A DNA stretch of 64,000 nt from Jannaschia sp. M317 (GCF_025141175.1 NZ_CP081155.1:2447001-2511000), one strand, 5' to 3'; counted from the first letter of the stretch, positions 9,635 to 17,430 are shown. A program made the numbers and translations. Notes: generated by a model not told the origin, from the sequence alone.

Positions 9635-10908
9635 CCATCCATCAAGCCATCGCGTCACCGGGCTGCGGCTGTGACAGTCAGGACATGCTTCACGCGCTGA
9701 TCAGCATCGACGAGGCGCTTACCCGGATTGCGGCGCACACTGCACCGGTCGGTCGGACCGAGGCCGTGTCGCTCGACCGCGCCTTTGGCCGCATTCTCGC
9801 CCAGCCGGTCCGGTCCCGATCCATGGCACCGGCTTTCGATAATGCGGCGATGGATGGCTATGCGATCGCGACATCGGCCCTGACTGGCCCCGGACCCTGG
9901 GTGCTGCCGGTCGTTGCGCGCGTGCCTGCCGGACAGGCGGTGACGACACCGGTTGCCGGAGCCGTGGCGGCCCGGATCTTCACGGGCGCGCCAATCCCAA
10001 GTGGCGCGGACGCTGTCGTGATGCAGGAGGATGTACAGCGTGACGGGGACGTCATTCATCTGTCGCGCCGACCTGAACCGGGTTTGAACATTCGCCGTGC
10101 GGGCAGTGACATGGCCAGCGGCGCAACCGTCCTCGACAAGGGGCAGAGGCTCGGCCCGAGGGAGATCGCCGCCTGCGCTGCCGCCGGCGCGGGCATCCTG
10201 CGCGTTCGGCGCAGGATGCGCGTGGCACTGCTGGTCACCGGTGACGAGGTTCGGCGCGCCGGAAGCGCCCGCGAGGCCGCCCAGATCTGGGACGTCAACA
10301 CGCCGATGCTGACGGCAAGCCTTGCCTGTGCGGGCGTTGAAATCGTGGCCTCTGCCCATGGTGCTGACAGTCTTGCAGGTCTTGTCCGTCAATTGGGCGA
10401 CATGGCGTCGCAGGCCGATCTGGTCATCACCACGGGCGGTATCTCGGTGGGCGAGGAAGACCATGTGAAGCCGGCCGTCATGGCATTGGGCGGCGAAACT
10501 CTGTTCAGCGGCGTCGCGATCAAACCCGGCAAGCCGGTGTCGGTCGGGCGCATCGGCAAGGCGCACTGGCTTGGATTGCCTGGCAACCCGGTATCGGCCT
10601 TCGTCACATGGCAGGTCTTCGGACTGGCGCTGATCCGTGCCCTGAGCGGCGAGGGACACATCCCAACCCGGCGCCATGTCGTGACCGCAAGCCCAATCCG
10701 CCGCAAGCCCGGGCGCTGCGAACTCCGACCTGCCACGCTGGCCGGTTTCGATGCCCATGGTCGCGAAATCGTCTGTTTCGAGGATGCCACACATTCGGCC
10801 CGTGTCGGGCTGCTCTCACGAGCAGACGGGCTGATGCTTCTGCCCGCCGATGCCGAATGTCTGCCAGCCGGTGTGCTGGTCGAATTCCAGCCGTTCTGCC
10901 AATCCTGA
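9631..10908 (+). CDS. moeA: Molybdopterin molybdenumtransferase
   Basis: MoeA inserts molybdate into adenylated molybdopterin, the last common step of Mo cofactor synthesis, which NarG needs. The 425-residue protein has the expected segments: AFDNAAMDGYAI near residue 70, the TGDE motif in LLVTGDEV, the GGISVGEEDHVKP segment and LGLPGNPVSAF. The start at 9631 is set by CAGGAGG at 9617-9623 and the ATGA overlap with the carbonic anhydrase gene; a longer in-frame reading from 9499 lies inside that gene. The N-terminal extension GCGCDSQDMLH is slightly Cys-rich, as in some alphaproteobacterial MoeA proteins. Confidence 0.96.
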   Translation: MTIHQAIASPGCGCDSQDMLHALISIDEALTRIAAHTAPVGRTEAVSLDRAFGRILAQPVRSRSMAPAFDNAAMDGYAIATSALTGPGPWVLPVVARVPAGQAVTTPVAGAVAARIFTGAPIPSGADAVVMQEDVQRDGDVIHLSRRPEPGLNIRRAGSDMASGATVLDKGQRLGPREIAACAAAGAGILRVRRRMRVALLVTGDEVRRAGSAREAAQIWDVNTPMLTASLACAGVEIVASAHGADSLAGLVRQLGDMASQADLVITTGGISVGEEDHVKPAVMALGGETLFSGVAIKPGKPVSVGRIGKAHWLGLPGNPVSAFVTWQVFGLALIRALSGEGHIPTRRHVVTASPIRRKPGRCELRPATLAGFDAHGREIVCFEDATHSARVGLLSRADGLMLLPADAECLPAGVLVEFQPFCQS

Positions 10909-10919
10909 GGAGTCCAGAT

Positions 10920-11441
10920 ATGAAACTTGCCTACACGATGGCGCCGGGCCGCGGCGATACCGACCTGGTTCTTGAACGGCTGGCAACCGACCTCGCGGCT
11001 CGCGGTCTCAGATGTTGCGGCACTGTCCAGATCAACAGCGAGCGCTGTGATGCCGGCCCCTGCGACATGGACGTGCGAGTGTTGCCCGATGGTGCCATTC
11101 TGCGCATCAGTCAGGACCTCGGCCCGCAGGCGCGGGGGTGTCGCCTCGACCCAACCGCGCTGGAAACGGCGGTCGGGTTGGTCGCGGCCGATCTCTCATC
11201 CGGGGCGGACCTCCTGATCGTCAACAAGTTCGGCAAACACGAGGCCGAGGGACGAGGGTTCCGCAACGTGATCGCCGAGGCGATCGCGATGGACGTTCCC
11301 GTTCTGGTTGGTCTCAATGCGCTCAACCGACCGGCTTTCGAGACCTTCGCGGAAGGGCTGGCAATCCAGCTGCCGCCCGAACCCGAAGCACTGATGGCGT
11401 GGGTAGATGAGGTGACCGCGCCGGCCCACGAACTGGTCTGA
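10920..11441 (+). CDS. DUF2478 family protein linked to molybdenum/nitrate genes
   Basis: A 173-residue protein matching the DUF2478 family. It begins with MKLAYTMAPGRGDTD, has a Cys-bearing stretch (SERCDAGPCDMDVR), and carries the hallmark NKFGKHEAEGRGFRNVI near residue 100 followed by VPVLVGLN. Family members resemble small P-loop-like NTPases and often sit beside molybdate transport or nitrate reductase genes; their function is not established. The start at 10920 follows GAGGAG at 10906-10911. It is the last gene of the nar block and probably part of the same transcript. Confidence 0.85.
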   Translation: MKLAYTMAPGRGDTDLVLERLATDLAARGLRCCGTVQINSERCDAGPCDMDVRVLPDGAILRISQDLGPQARGCRLDPTALETAVGLVAADLSSGADLLIVNKFGKHEAEGRGFRNVIAEAIAMDVPVLVGLNALNRPAFETFAEGLAIQLPPEPEALMAWVDEVTAPAHELV

Positions 11442-11538
11442 TTTTGGCTGATCGTCGGGATCTTTTATTCGTCTTTCTGAGGTGAAAAGGCCCCCGTCTA
11501 CACCGGACAATCAGGCATAACCATGGAGGTTTAGGCAT

Positions 11539-11745
11539 ATGCCCAAGCACGTGCTTATGTCTGACTATGAGATCATCACTGATGGCGGCCGTCGGCGCCG
11601 CTGGAAGGCTCCGGAGAAGCTGCTGATCGTCGAGGAAACCTTGGAGGATTGGGCCGAAGCGGCCGCGATTTAAAGCGGTTGAGCAGGTTGCATGTACGGA
11701 TCGTGTGCACAGGATGTCTCGACTTCTCGTTTTGTCGTCGCCAAG
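11539..11745 (+). pseudogene. Remnant of an IS66-type transposase accessory gene (tnpA/orfA)
   Basis: An ATG at 11539 opens a 44-codon frame ending at 11673 whose residues 7-36 (MSDYEIITDGGRRRRW then KAPEKLLIVEETLED) match the helix-turn-helix start of IS66/IS3-type OrfA proteins. About 40 bases later, 11713-11745 reads DVSTS and, after one frame change, FCRRQA. This resembles the HDVSTSLLF-WRRQA stretch that normally follows. The gene is therefore truncated, frameshifted and probably non-functional. No inverted repeats or tnpB/tnpC were found nearby. The exact family and ends are uncertain. Confidence 0.5.
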
Positions 11746-11747
11746 CT

Positions 11748-11850
11748 TGAAACAGCACGGTTGGCCCCATTACACGACGTGGCGGCCGCTTCTACGCCAC
11801 AAGCCGCGGGACCACGCTCTCGACCAAGCGCAGAAATCGTGAGTTGCAAG
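11748..11850. other. Intergenic spacer without recognisable genes
   Basis: Between the transposase remnant and the hairpin downstream of the integrase gene I see no convincing coding frame, RNA gene or repeat. The short open frames here have no family resemblance. The stretch fits decayed mobile-element DNA. Confidence 0.4.
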
Positions 11851-11869
11851 CCCCCGCAACCAACGGGGG
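11851..11869 (-). terminator. Stem-loop downstream of the integrase gene
   Basis: CCCCCG (11851-11856) and CGGGGG (11864-11869) form a six-pair GC stem with a seven-base loop. Flanking GCAA/TTGC bases extend the pairing with one bulge. It lies 32 bp past the integrase stop in the direction of its transcription. There is no clear U-run, so Rho-independent termination is only probable. Confidence 0.45.
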
Positions 11870-11900
11870 TTGCGCTGTGTTCGGTTTCCTTTGCGCAGTA

Positions 11901-13259
11901 TCAACGACCCGAGTCACGATACTCTAGCAGCCTTGGCTTTGGCGCCGGCCTCGACTCGATCAGCATGTACTCGATCGCGGACCGTCGTGACTCTCGATCA
12001 AGCGTGTAGGTGTTTCGTCTGAACTCGACACCTTCCAGCAAGGCTTTCAGATACCCTGCGACCGTATCCGCCGCCATGATCAGCGTCGAATCGAGCGTGT
12101 GCACGTAACGGCTTGTGACGGAACCTTTTGCGTGGCCGATCAGGGCAGCGATCGTGATCTCGGTGAAGCCGAGGTCATTGGCGATGCTGGCAAAGCTGTG
12201 TCGCAGGACATGCGGGGTCACATCCCAAAGCGGCGTGTCGGTCAGGAGCTTCTTCCAGCTTTGAGGGAAGTTGCCCACGGCATTGTCGATGCCCTGCCCG
12301 GGAAAGACGTAGGTGCCCGTTCGCATTGATCGCTTGCTTTCCAGGTACTCGATCACCGGAAGCCCGATCGGACGCACAGATGCGCCTTCCTTGCTGTCGA
12401 TCAGGCGCAGGCAACTCCCTTCGATGTCGACCTCGCTCCATCTGAGATTGATGATCTCGCCGCGTCGGCAGCCGGTTGCGGCGAGGATCCAGAGGATCTC
12501 GGCATGTAGGCGATAGTGGTCGCTCTTCTGCGCCTGTCGCAGAAGGCCGCCCAGGATCCGGTATTCCGCCTCGCTCAGCCGACGATCCCGCACCTGGTAC
12601 TTCGGCTTGCGCAAGCCGTGGGTCGGGTTGTGGTCGATCACACCGGCTTCCACCGCGTAGGAGAATATCCCGCCAAGAAGTCCCATCGTCCGAATGGCCG
12701 TTCCGCGCCCCCCGCGGACGATAGCCTTGCCGCGCAGCTTCTCGGTTTTCATCACGACGCGGGTCTTGCCCGCAATGATGTCCTTCATGAGGTTGTTCAT
12801 GTCCGGCTTGGTGATGTCGCGGACGCGGCGGGTGCCGAGCAGGGGGATGATGTGCCGACGGATGCGGCCCACATCGATCTCGATCGTTGAGGCTCTCTTG
12901 GGGCGGCCACCTTTGCCCATGATCAGGCCGGCCTCCATATCCTCGATGTACTGCTCGCAGAGCTGCTTGACCGTCAGCGCCCTCCGGTCCTCCTCGCGTT
13001 CCTCGGCCGGATCGTTGCCTCGGGCGACGTTCCCGAGCAGGGCCTTCGCCTCCCGCCGCGCCATCTCGGGCGTCCAGATTCCGTGCCGGCCGATCGTATA
13101 GCGGCGGCATCGTCCCCGCGCGCGGTACTGGACGATGTAGCTGCGCTTGCCGGAGGGGTAGACGCGGAGTCCGAAGCCGGTCACCTCGTCATCCCAGACC
13201 GCCGTACCTTTGGGTCCCGGCTTGACCGCTTCGACAAATCGCTTCGTGAGCTTCGGCAT
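11901..13259 (-). CDS. Tyrosine recombinase (phage/island-type integrase)
   Basis: Site-specific recombinase expected to integrate and excise the neighbouring element. The 452-residue protein has an N-terminal arm-binding domain of the DUF4102 type (TGFGLRVYPSGKRSYIVQYR near residues 27-46), a SAM-like core-binding region around 95-210, and a C-terminal catalytic domain. All catalytic residues are visible: Arg265 (TGCRRGE), Lys290 (DSKEG), His350 and Arg353 (HVLRHSF), His376 (IGH) and Tyr385 (SRYVH). The start MPKLTKRF at 13259 has GAGGG nine bases upstream; a longer reading from 13307 lacks support. The gene points away from the tRNA fragment 180 bp upstream, a common layout for islands in tRNA genes. 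Confidence 0.93.
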   Translation of the reverse strand: MPKLTKRFVEAVKPGPKGTAVWDDEVTGFGLRVYPSGKRSYIVQYRARGRCRRYTIGRHGIWTPEMARREAKALLGNVARGNDPAEEREEDRRALTVKQLCEQYIEDMEAGLIMGKGGRPKRASTIEIDVGRIRRHIIPLLGTRRVRDITKPDMNNLMKDIIAGKTRVVMKTEKLRGKAIVRGGRGTAIRTMGLLGGIFSYAVEAGVIDHNPTHGLRKPKYQVRDRRLSEAEYRILGGLLRQAQKSDHYRLHAEILWILAATGCRRGEIINLRWSEVDIEGSCLRLIDSKEGASVRPIGLPVIEYLESKRSMRTGTYVFPGQGIDNAVGNFPQSWKKLLTDTPLWDVTPHVLRHSFASIANDLGFTEITIAALIGHAKGSVTSRYVHTLDSTLIMAADTVAGYLKALLEGVEFRRNTYTLDRESRRSAIEYMLIESRPAPKPRLLEYRDSGR

Positions 13260-13440
13260 GCTCAAGACCCTCGTTTTTGCGTCCGGATTCACGCAAGCAC
13301 CACGCAACCACGCGGCCGGAAACCAAGGCGTATACTCGGATAGAGTTTTCGGCGCGGCGCTTGGCCGTGTCTATAATTTTTCAATGATTATAGTGCTCTA
13401 GCGGGCTCTATCGTGCGTTTAGGAAAGCCCATTAGACCCG

Positions 13441-13485
13441 CTCCGAAGGCAGAGGTCTCAGGTTCGAATCCTGATGGGTGCGCCA
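13441..13485 (+). other. 3' half of tRNA-Arg(CCG): probable attachment site end
   Basis: These 45 bases match the 3' part of a tRNA: anticodon loop CTCCGAA (anticodon CCG, Arg), 3' anticodon strand GGCAG, variable loop, T-arm TCAGG-TTCGAAT-CCTGA, acceptor strand TGGGTGC, then G and CCA. The bases to the left (ACCCG where CTGCC would be needed) cannot form the anticodon stem, and no matching 5' acceptor GCACCCA or D-arm is present. It is therefore a partial duplicate beginning at the anticodon loop, a frequent crossover point of tyrosine recombinases. With the integrase on its left, it fits the right end (attR-type) of an integrated element. Confidence 0.75.
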
Positions 13486-13494
13486 CTTCCTCGA

Positions 13495-14619
13495 TCATCC
13501 GCGTTTCGTCGCCAGAAAGTCCGAGATAAGGGGCAACCCTTCGATCAGGTCTTCGGTCCGGTTGGCAAAGCCTATGCGCAACGTCCCTTCGGCCCCCATG
13601 ACCGCCCCAGGTGTCAGCAGCACGCCGGTGTCGGCCAGAAGGTCGCGGCACAGCGTCTCTGACCCGATTTCCAGATCATAGGACAGCAGGGCCGTGGTCC
13701 CGGCCTTGGGCGCGACCCAGGTGATCCCGGGCTCCGCCGCGACCCAGTCGGCCAGTATCGCAAGGTTCCGGCGCGTGATGTCGCGGCTGCGTGTCAGAAC
13801 GCGGTCAGCGTGTTCCAGCGCCAGTGTTGCAAAGTGGTCGTCCAGCATCCCGACCGATATCGTCGAATAGTCGCGGTGGTGAGACACCGCCTCCAACACG
13901 TCGGGCGGGGCGGTGATCCAGCCCAGGCGCAGGCCCGCCAGCGAAAACGCCTTGGACATGCCCGCGGTGGCCACCGCGCGCGGTGACAGGTCGGCGACCG
14001 ACGGGCTGTGCCCATCGCCCAGCTGCGCCGTGCCGCGATAGACCTCATCGGCCAACACGGTCGCACCCACTTCGTCGGCCATCGATATGATCGCTTCCTG
14101 CATGTCGTGTGGCATGAGGCTGCCGGTCGGGTTGTTTGGATTGGTAAAGGCCAGCACGCGGGTGTCATCGCGCAATAGCGCGCGCAAGGCGTCAAGATCG
14201 GGCAGATAGCCGTCCTCGGGCCGCAGGGTCAGCCGGTCGACGCGGGCCCCCAGGCTTTCGGGGATGGACACGTGTTGCTGATAGGTCGGCACCAGGCTGA
14301 CCACGTGATCGCCCGCGCCCACCAAGGCGCGCCAGGCCAGGTCGTTTGCCCCGATGGTCCCGTGACAGACAATCACCGACTCCGGGTCGCGATCGGCATA
14401 GAGCGCGGCAATCGCCCGGCGCAGACGCTCCGACCCCTCGATGGCGCCGTAGCTGAGCGGCACCTGCATCAGGTCGGCCAGCGGGGCATCGTTGCGCCCG
14501 GTCAACGTCAGCAATTCCTCCAACGTCATGGCGGCGACGCAGGTTTCGGCCAGGTTCAGGCGACAACGCGTTTCATACGCGTTCATCCAGATTTCAACGC
14601 CGAAGGGCTCGATATGCAT
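13495..14619 (-). CDS. PLP-dependent aminotransferase, fold type I
   Basis: A 374-residue class I/II aminotransferase. Visible landmarks are FTNPNNPTGS near residue 155, DEVYRGT near 188 (the PLP-contacting Asp-x-x-Tyr), the Schiff-base lysine in GMSKAFSLAGLRLGW near 220, and a C-terminal substrate-carboxylate Arg in GTLRIGFAN. The N-terminus MHIEPFGVEIWMNAYETRC and the LNLAETCV segment recall enzymes often labelled capreomycidine synthase-like or arginine-type aminotransferases, but the substrate cannot be read from sequence. The start at 14619 places it divergent from xylB with a 116 bp shared promoter region containing an inverted repeat. Confidence 0.88.
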   Translation of the reverse strand: MHIEPFGVEIWMNAYETRCRLNLAETCVAAMTLEELLTLTGRNDAPLADLMQVPLSYGAIEGSERLRRAIAALYADRDPESVIVCHGTIGANDLAWRALVGAGDHVVSLVPTYQQHVSIPESLGARVDRLTLRPEDGYLPDLDALRALLRDDTRVLAFTNPNNPTGSLMPHDMQEAIISMADEVGATVLADEVYRGTAQLGDGHSPSVADLSPRAVATAGMSKAFSLAGLRLGWITAPPDVLEAVSHHRDYSTISVGMLDDHFATLALEHADRVLTRSRDITRRNLAILADWVAAEPGITWVAPKAGTTALLSYDLEIGSETLCRDLLADTGVLLTPGAVMGAEGTLRIGFANRTEDLIEGLPLISDFLATKRG

Positions 14620-14640
14620 GAGGTCGGTCCTTTTATTTTG

Positions 14641-14670
14641 GCGCGCGAATAAATTGGTGGATTCGCGTGC
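14641..14670. promoter_or_regulatory. Inverted repeat in the aminotransferase/xylB divergent promoter
   Basis: GCGCGCGAAT (14641-14650) and ATTCGCGTGC (14661-14670) are inverted copies with nine of ten positions matching, separated by 10 bases. Arm centres are 20 bp apart, two DNA turns, as for a dimeric repressor or activator. It sits between the two divergent starts. The regulator is unknown. Confidence 0.4.
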
Positions 14671-14735
14671 GGAATTAGCTTTAGCGTTGTAGCGGGGCGA
14701 AGGAAGAGGCGCTCTGTGTGCACAGGGAGGAATGC

Positions 14736-16190
14736 ATGTATCTGGGGCTCGATCTGGGAACCTCTGGCCTGAAGGCCATTCTGGTGGACGAAACGCAACG
14801 CGTCGTCGCCACGGCAGAGCAGGGGTATCCCAACCCGCATCCGCACACTGGCTGGTCCGAACAGGACCCAGATGACTGGATCCGCGCCTGCGAGGCGGTT
14901 CTGGACAGCATTGCCGCAGAGGCACCCCAAGACTTGGCCGACCTGCGCGGTATCGGTCTGTCGGGGCACATGCACGGGGCCACGCTGATCGGGGCCGATG
15001 ATACGGTGTTGCGGCCTTGCATGCTGTGGAACGATACCCGCGCCGCACAGGAGGCAGCCTGGATGGATGCCCAACCGGGCGTGCGCGCGGCGACGGGCAA
15101 CATCGTGTTTCCCGGCTTTACGGCACCGAAACTCCTCTGGCTGGAAAATCATGAACCGGAGGTGTTCGAGAAAGTTGCCAAGGTCCTGCTTCCCAAGGAC
15201 TATCTGCGCCTTTGGCTGACCGGCGGGCATATGGGTGACATGTCCGACAGCGCGGGCACCGCCTGGCTGGACGTGGGCGCGCGTGATTGGTCCGATGGGG
15301 TGCTGGCCACCGGCCACATGCGCCGGGACCAGATGCCCGACCTGTGCGAGGGGGCCGAAGCCAGTGGCGACCTGCGCGACAGCCTGCGGCAGCGTTGGGG
15401 CATCCGCGCGCCGGTGGTGGTCGCAGGTGGGGCTGGCGACAACGCGGCGGCGGCTTGTGGGGCAGGGTGCTTTGCCGAGGGGCAGGGCTTCGTTTCGTTG
15501 GGAACCTCGGGCGTTTTGCTGTCCGCCAAGGACAGCTTTGCCCCGGATCCGGCGACGGCGGTGCACACATTCTGCCACGCGGTGCCAGGTCGCTGGTATC
15601 AGATGGGCGTGATCCTTGCCGCAACGGATTGTCTGAACTGGTTATCGCGGATCACGGGTCAGGGTGCGGCGGATCTGGCCGCCACCTTGCCGGACCGGGC
15701 CGAGGGGCCTGGGTCACTTTTGTTCCTGCCATATCTGTCGGGTGAACGGACGCCGCACAATGACGCGGGCGTGCGGGGGGCGTTTCTGGGACTGGACGTC
15801 GCCCATGGCCCCGCCGAGATGACCCAGGCCGTCGTCGAAGGCGTGGGATTTGCCCTGCGCGATTGTCTGGAGGCGCTGCGCGGAACCGGAACCGAACTGA
15901 CGTCGATCCTGGCGACCGGTGGTGGTGCACGTTCCCGGCATTGGCTGGAGGTTCTGGCGACCCTGCTGGGACAACCGCTGGCATTGCCAGCGGGAGGAGA
16001 ATTCGGCGCGGCACTGGGGGCTGCTCGCCTGGGGATGACCGCGGCGGGTGCCGCTACGTCCGAAGTCATGACGCCACCGGTGATTGCGGAAACCGTCGAT
16101 CCGCGCGCCGATCTGGCCGAGGCCTATGACAGAGCCTGGCGGCGATATCGTACGGCGTACCCGGCGGTTCGGGCGGCGACGACGCCATAG
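14736..16190 (+). CDS. xylB: Xylulokinase (FGGY family sugar kinase)
   Basis: Phosphorylates D-xylulose to xylulose 5-phosphate, feeding the pentose phosphate pathway. The 484-residue protein has the FGGY/ASKHA layout: GLDLGTSGLKAILVD at residues 4-18 (phosphate 1), the catalytic-Asp region MLWNDTRA, the middle segment VVAGGAGDNAAAACG, SLGTSGVL near 254, and the C-terminal adenosine segment ILATGGGARS. Start 14736 follows GGGAGGA. No isomerase or xylose transporter is adjacent, so substrate specificity is inferred from similarity to XylB only. Confidence 0.92.
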   Translation: MYLGLDLGTSGLKAILVDETQRVVATAEQGYPNPHPHTGWSEQDPDDWIRACEAVLDSIAAEAPQDLADLRGIGLSGHMHGATLIGADDTVLRPCMLWNDTRAAQEAAWMDAQPGVRAATGNIVFPGFTAPKLLWLENHEPEVFEKVAKVLLPKDYLRLWLTGGHMGDMSDSAGTAWLDVGARDWSDGVLATGHMRRDQMPDLCEGAEASGDLRDSLRQRWGIRAPVVVAGGAGDNAAAACGAGCFAEGQGFVSLGTSGVLLSAKDSFAPDPATAVHTFCHAVPGRWYQMGVILAATDCLNWLSRITGQGAADLAATLPDRAEGPGSLLFLPYLSGERTPHNDAGVRGAFLGLDVAHGPAEMTQAVVEGVGFALRDCLEALRGTGTELTSILATGGGARSRHWLEVLATLLGQPLALPAGGEFGAALGAARLGMTAAGAATSEVMTPPVIAETVDPRADLAEAYDRAWRRYRTAYPAVRAATTP

Positions 16191-16212
16191 CGCCAAGGGG
16201 AATAGCGTTGGT

Positions 16213-16233
16213 TGGCTGGCAGACGGCCAGCCA
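16213..16233 (+). terminator. Hairpin downstream of xylB
   Basis: TGGCTGGC (16213-16220) pairs with GCCAGCCA (16226-16233) around a five-base loop, 23 bp after the xylB stop. No U-run follows, so termination efficiency is uncertain. Confidence 0.4.
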
Positions 16234-16251
16234 CGATATGCTGTCTATAAG

Positions 16252-16260
16252 TGGTATAAT
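16252..16260 (+). promoter_or_regulatory. Extended -10 promoter element for the luxR-type gene
   Basis: TGGTATAAT is a perfect extended -10 hexamer (TG-n-TATAAT) in an AT-rich pocket of an otherwise GC-rich region, 95 bp before the regulator start. No good -35 is visible 17 bp upstream, which is tolerated by extended -10 promoters. Confidence 0.45.
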
Positions 16261-16354
16261 CTTAGTTATGTAATAAAAGGACGGCTCGACAGACGGCCTT
16301 GGCGCATCTACTCCTTTGTTATTGAGCTAAGATATCTCACTAACGCTGGAACGC

Positions 16355-17116
16355 ATGACATTGACAGATGTCCCGACCTATCTGCTGACCATCACAAGGA
16401 TGACCAGCCTCGAAGATCTCTGGGCCTCTCACGAGGCGCGCATGGCCAGCTATGGATTTGATCGTGTGTTCTATGCAGCGACCAGGTTCCGGACGGATCG
16501 TGGTATGGGCGATATGAAGGATGCGTTGATCCTGACCAACTATCCGCCCGAGTTCACTGGACCTTACCTGGATGGCGGCCTGTTTCGTGACGCGCCCATG
16601 GTTCGCTGGGCCATGGTGAACACAGGCACCCGAAGCTGGCGCGAGATTGCCGAGGATTATCGCGCCGATCGGCTGACGCCTGGTGAACGACGTGTTTGCG
16701 AATTCAATGCCTTGCACGGTGTTGTGGCTGGATACGGTATCAGCTTTCCACGAACCTCCGCGCGCAGCGGCCATGGGATCGGCCTGGCCTCGACAAACCT
16801 GGATCAGGACGCGATTGATGCGATCTGGACAGAGCATGGCGCAGAGATCGAGCTGATCAACAACGTCACCCATCTGGCGCTTATGTCCCTGCCCTATGGC
16901 GCTCACGGACATAGGTTGACGGCCCGGCAGCGCGAAGTCCTGGAATTGGTCGCGGATGGAAAGACGGTGCAGGACGTGGCGACCGTCCTGGGACGAAACC
17001 CGGCCACGGTCGAGAAACACCTGCGCCTCGCACGCGAGGCACTGGACGTGGAAACGACGGCTCAGGCGATTCTGAAAGCCAGCGTTCAGAACCAGTTCCA
17101 TCGGTACACGGCCTGA
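16355..17116 (+). CDS. LuxR-family regulator with autoinducer-binding-type domain (LuxR solo)
   Basis: A 253-residue regulator with an N-terminal domain resembling the acyl-homoserine lactone-binding fold (residues about 20-165; Trp, Tyr and Asp residues in LILTNYPPEFTGPYLDGG and DAPMVRWAMVNTGTRSW) and a C-terminal LuxR helix-turn-helix. The latter reads LTARQREVLELVADGKTV followed by TVEKHLRLAREAL, residues about 185-240. No luxI-type synthase gene lies in the window, so it is a solo here; ligand and targets are unknown. It stands alone between xylB and the tsf terminator, with its own likely promoter. The start has only GGA five bases upstream. Confidence 0.85.
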   Translation: MTLTDVPTYLLTITRMTSLEDLWASHEARMASYGFDRVFYAATRFRTDRGMGDMKDALILTNYPPEFTGPYLDGGLFRDAPMVRWAMVNTGTRSWREIAEDYRADRLTPGERRVCEFNALHGVVAGYGISFPRTSARSGHGIGLASTNLDQDAIDAIWTEHGAEIELINNVTHLALMSLPYGAHGHRLTARQREVLELVADGKTVQDVATVLGRNPATVEKHLRLAREALDVETTAQAILKASVQNQFHRYTA

Positions 17117-17376
17117 ACCGACTGCTGGATTATTCCGAAAGGTAAGGAAAACCTCACTAGCCTGACCCAGGGTCAGGTGTCAGGTTATCCGTGTCTTGTG
17201 AGTGATGGCAATTGCGCCATGGACTAGATGGGGCCCAGGGATGACCGGCGCATTTGCGGCCCCTAGGTCCACAGTCGATGAGGTTCGGCACTGCGCGGTG
17301 TCTCGGGGAATTTGCCCCGGGACCCGGGCGATCAAGACCCACCCTCTCTCATCCCCAGAGCGGGCTTGAACGTAAA
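17117..17376. other. Intergenic region with a short perfect palindrome
   Basis: No coding frame with family resemblance was found here. It contains CCTGACC-CAG-GGTCAGG (17161-17177), a perfect 7-bp inverted repeat 45 bp after the regulator stop, followed by another TGTCAGG. The dyad may be an operator or a weak terminator. Confidence 0.4.
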
Positions 17377-17405
17377 GCGGCACCGTGGGCCTGCCACGGT
17401 GCCGC
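17377..17405 (-). terminator. Strong hairpin terminator downstream of tsf
   Basis: GCGGCACCGTGG (17377-17388) and CCACGGTGCCGC (17394-17405) form a perfect 12-bp stem with a five-base loop. It lies 26 bp past the tsf stop. On the plus strand it is followed by CTTTTC and on the minus strand by TTTACGTT, so it may act in both directions and insulate tsf from the LuxR-type gene. Confidence 0.8.
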
Positions 17406-17430
17406 TCTTTTCTTCAACGCTGCGGGCGAT

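Noticed and set aside
13409..13485. Complete tRNA-Arg gene
   Set aside because: Only the part from the anticodon loop to CCA is present; the bases to the left cannot form acceptor, D-arm or anticodon stems.
13788..17116. A luxI-type autoinducer synthase near the LuxR regulator
   Set aside because: Neighbouring genes are an aminotransferase and xylulokinase; no product with the LuxI Arg/Phe/Trp pattern is present.
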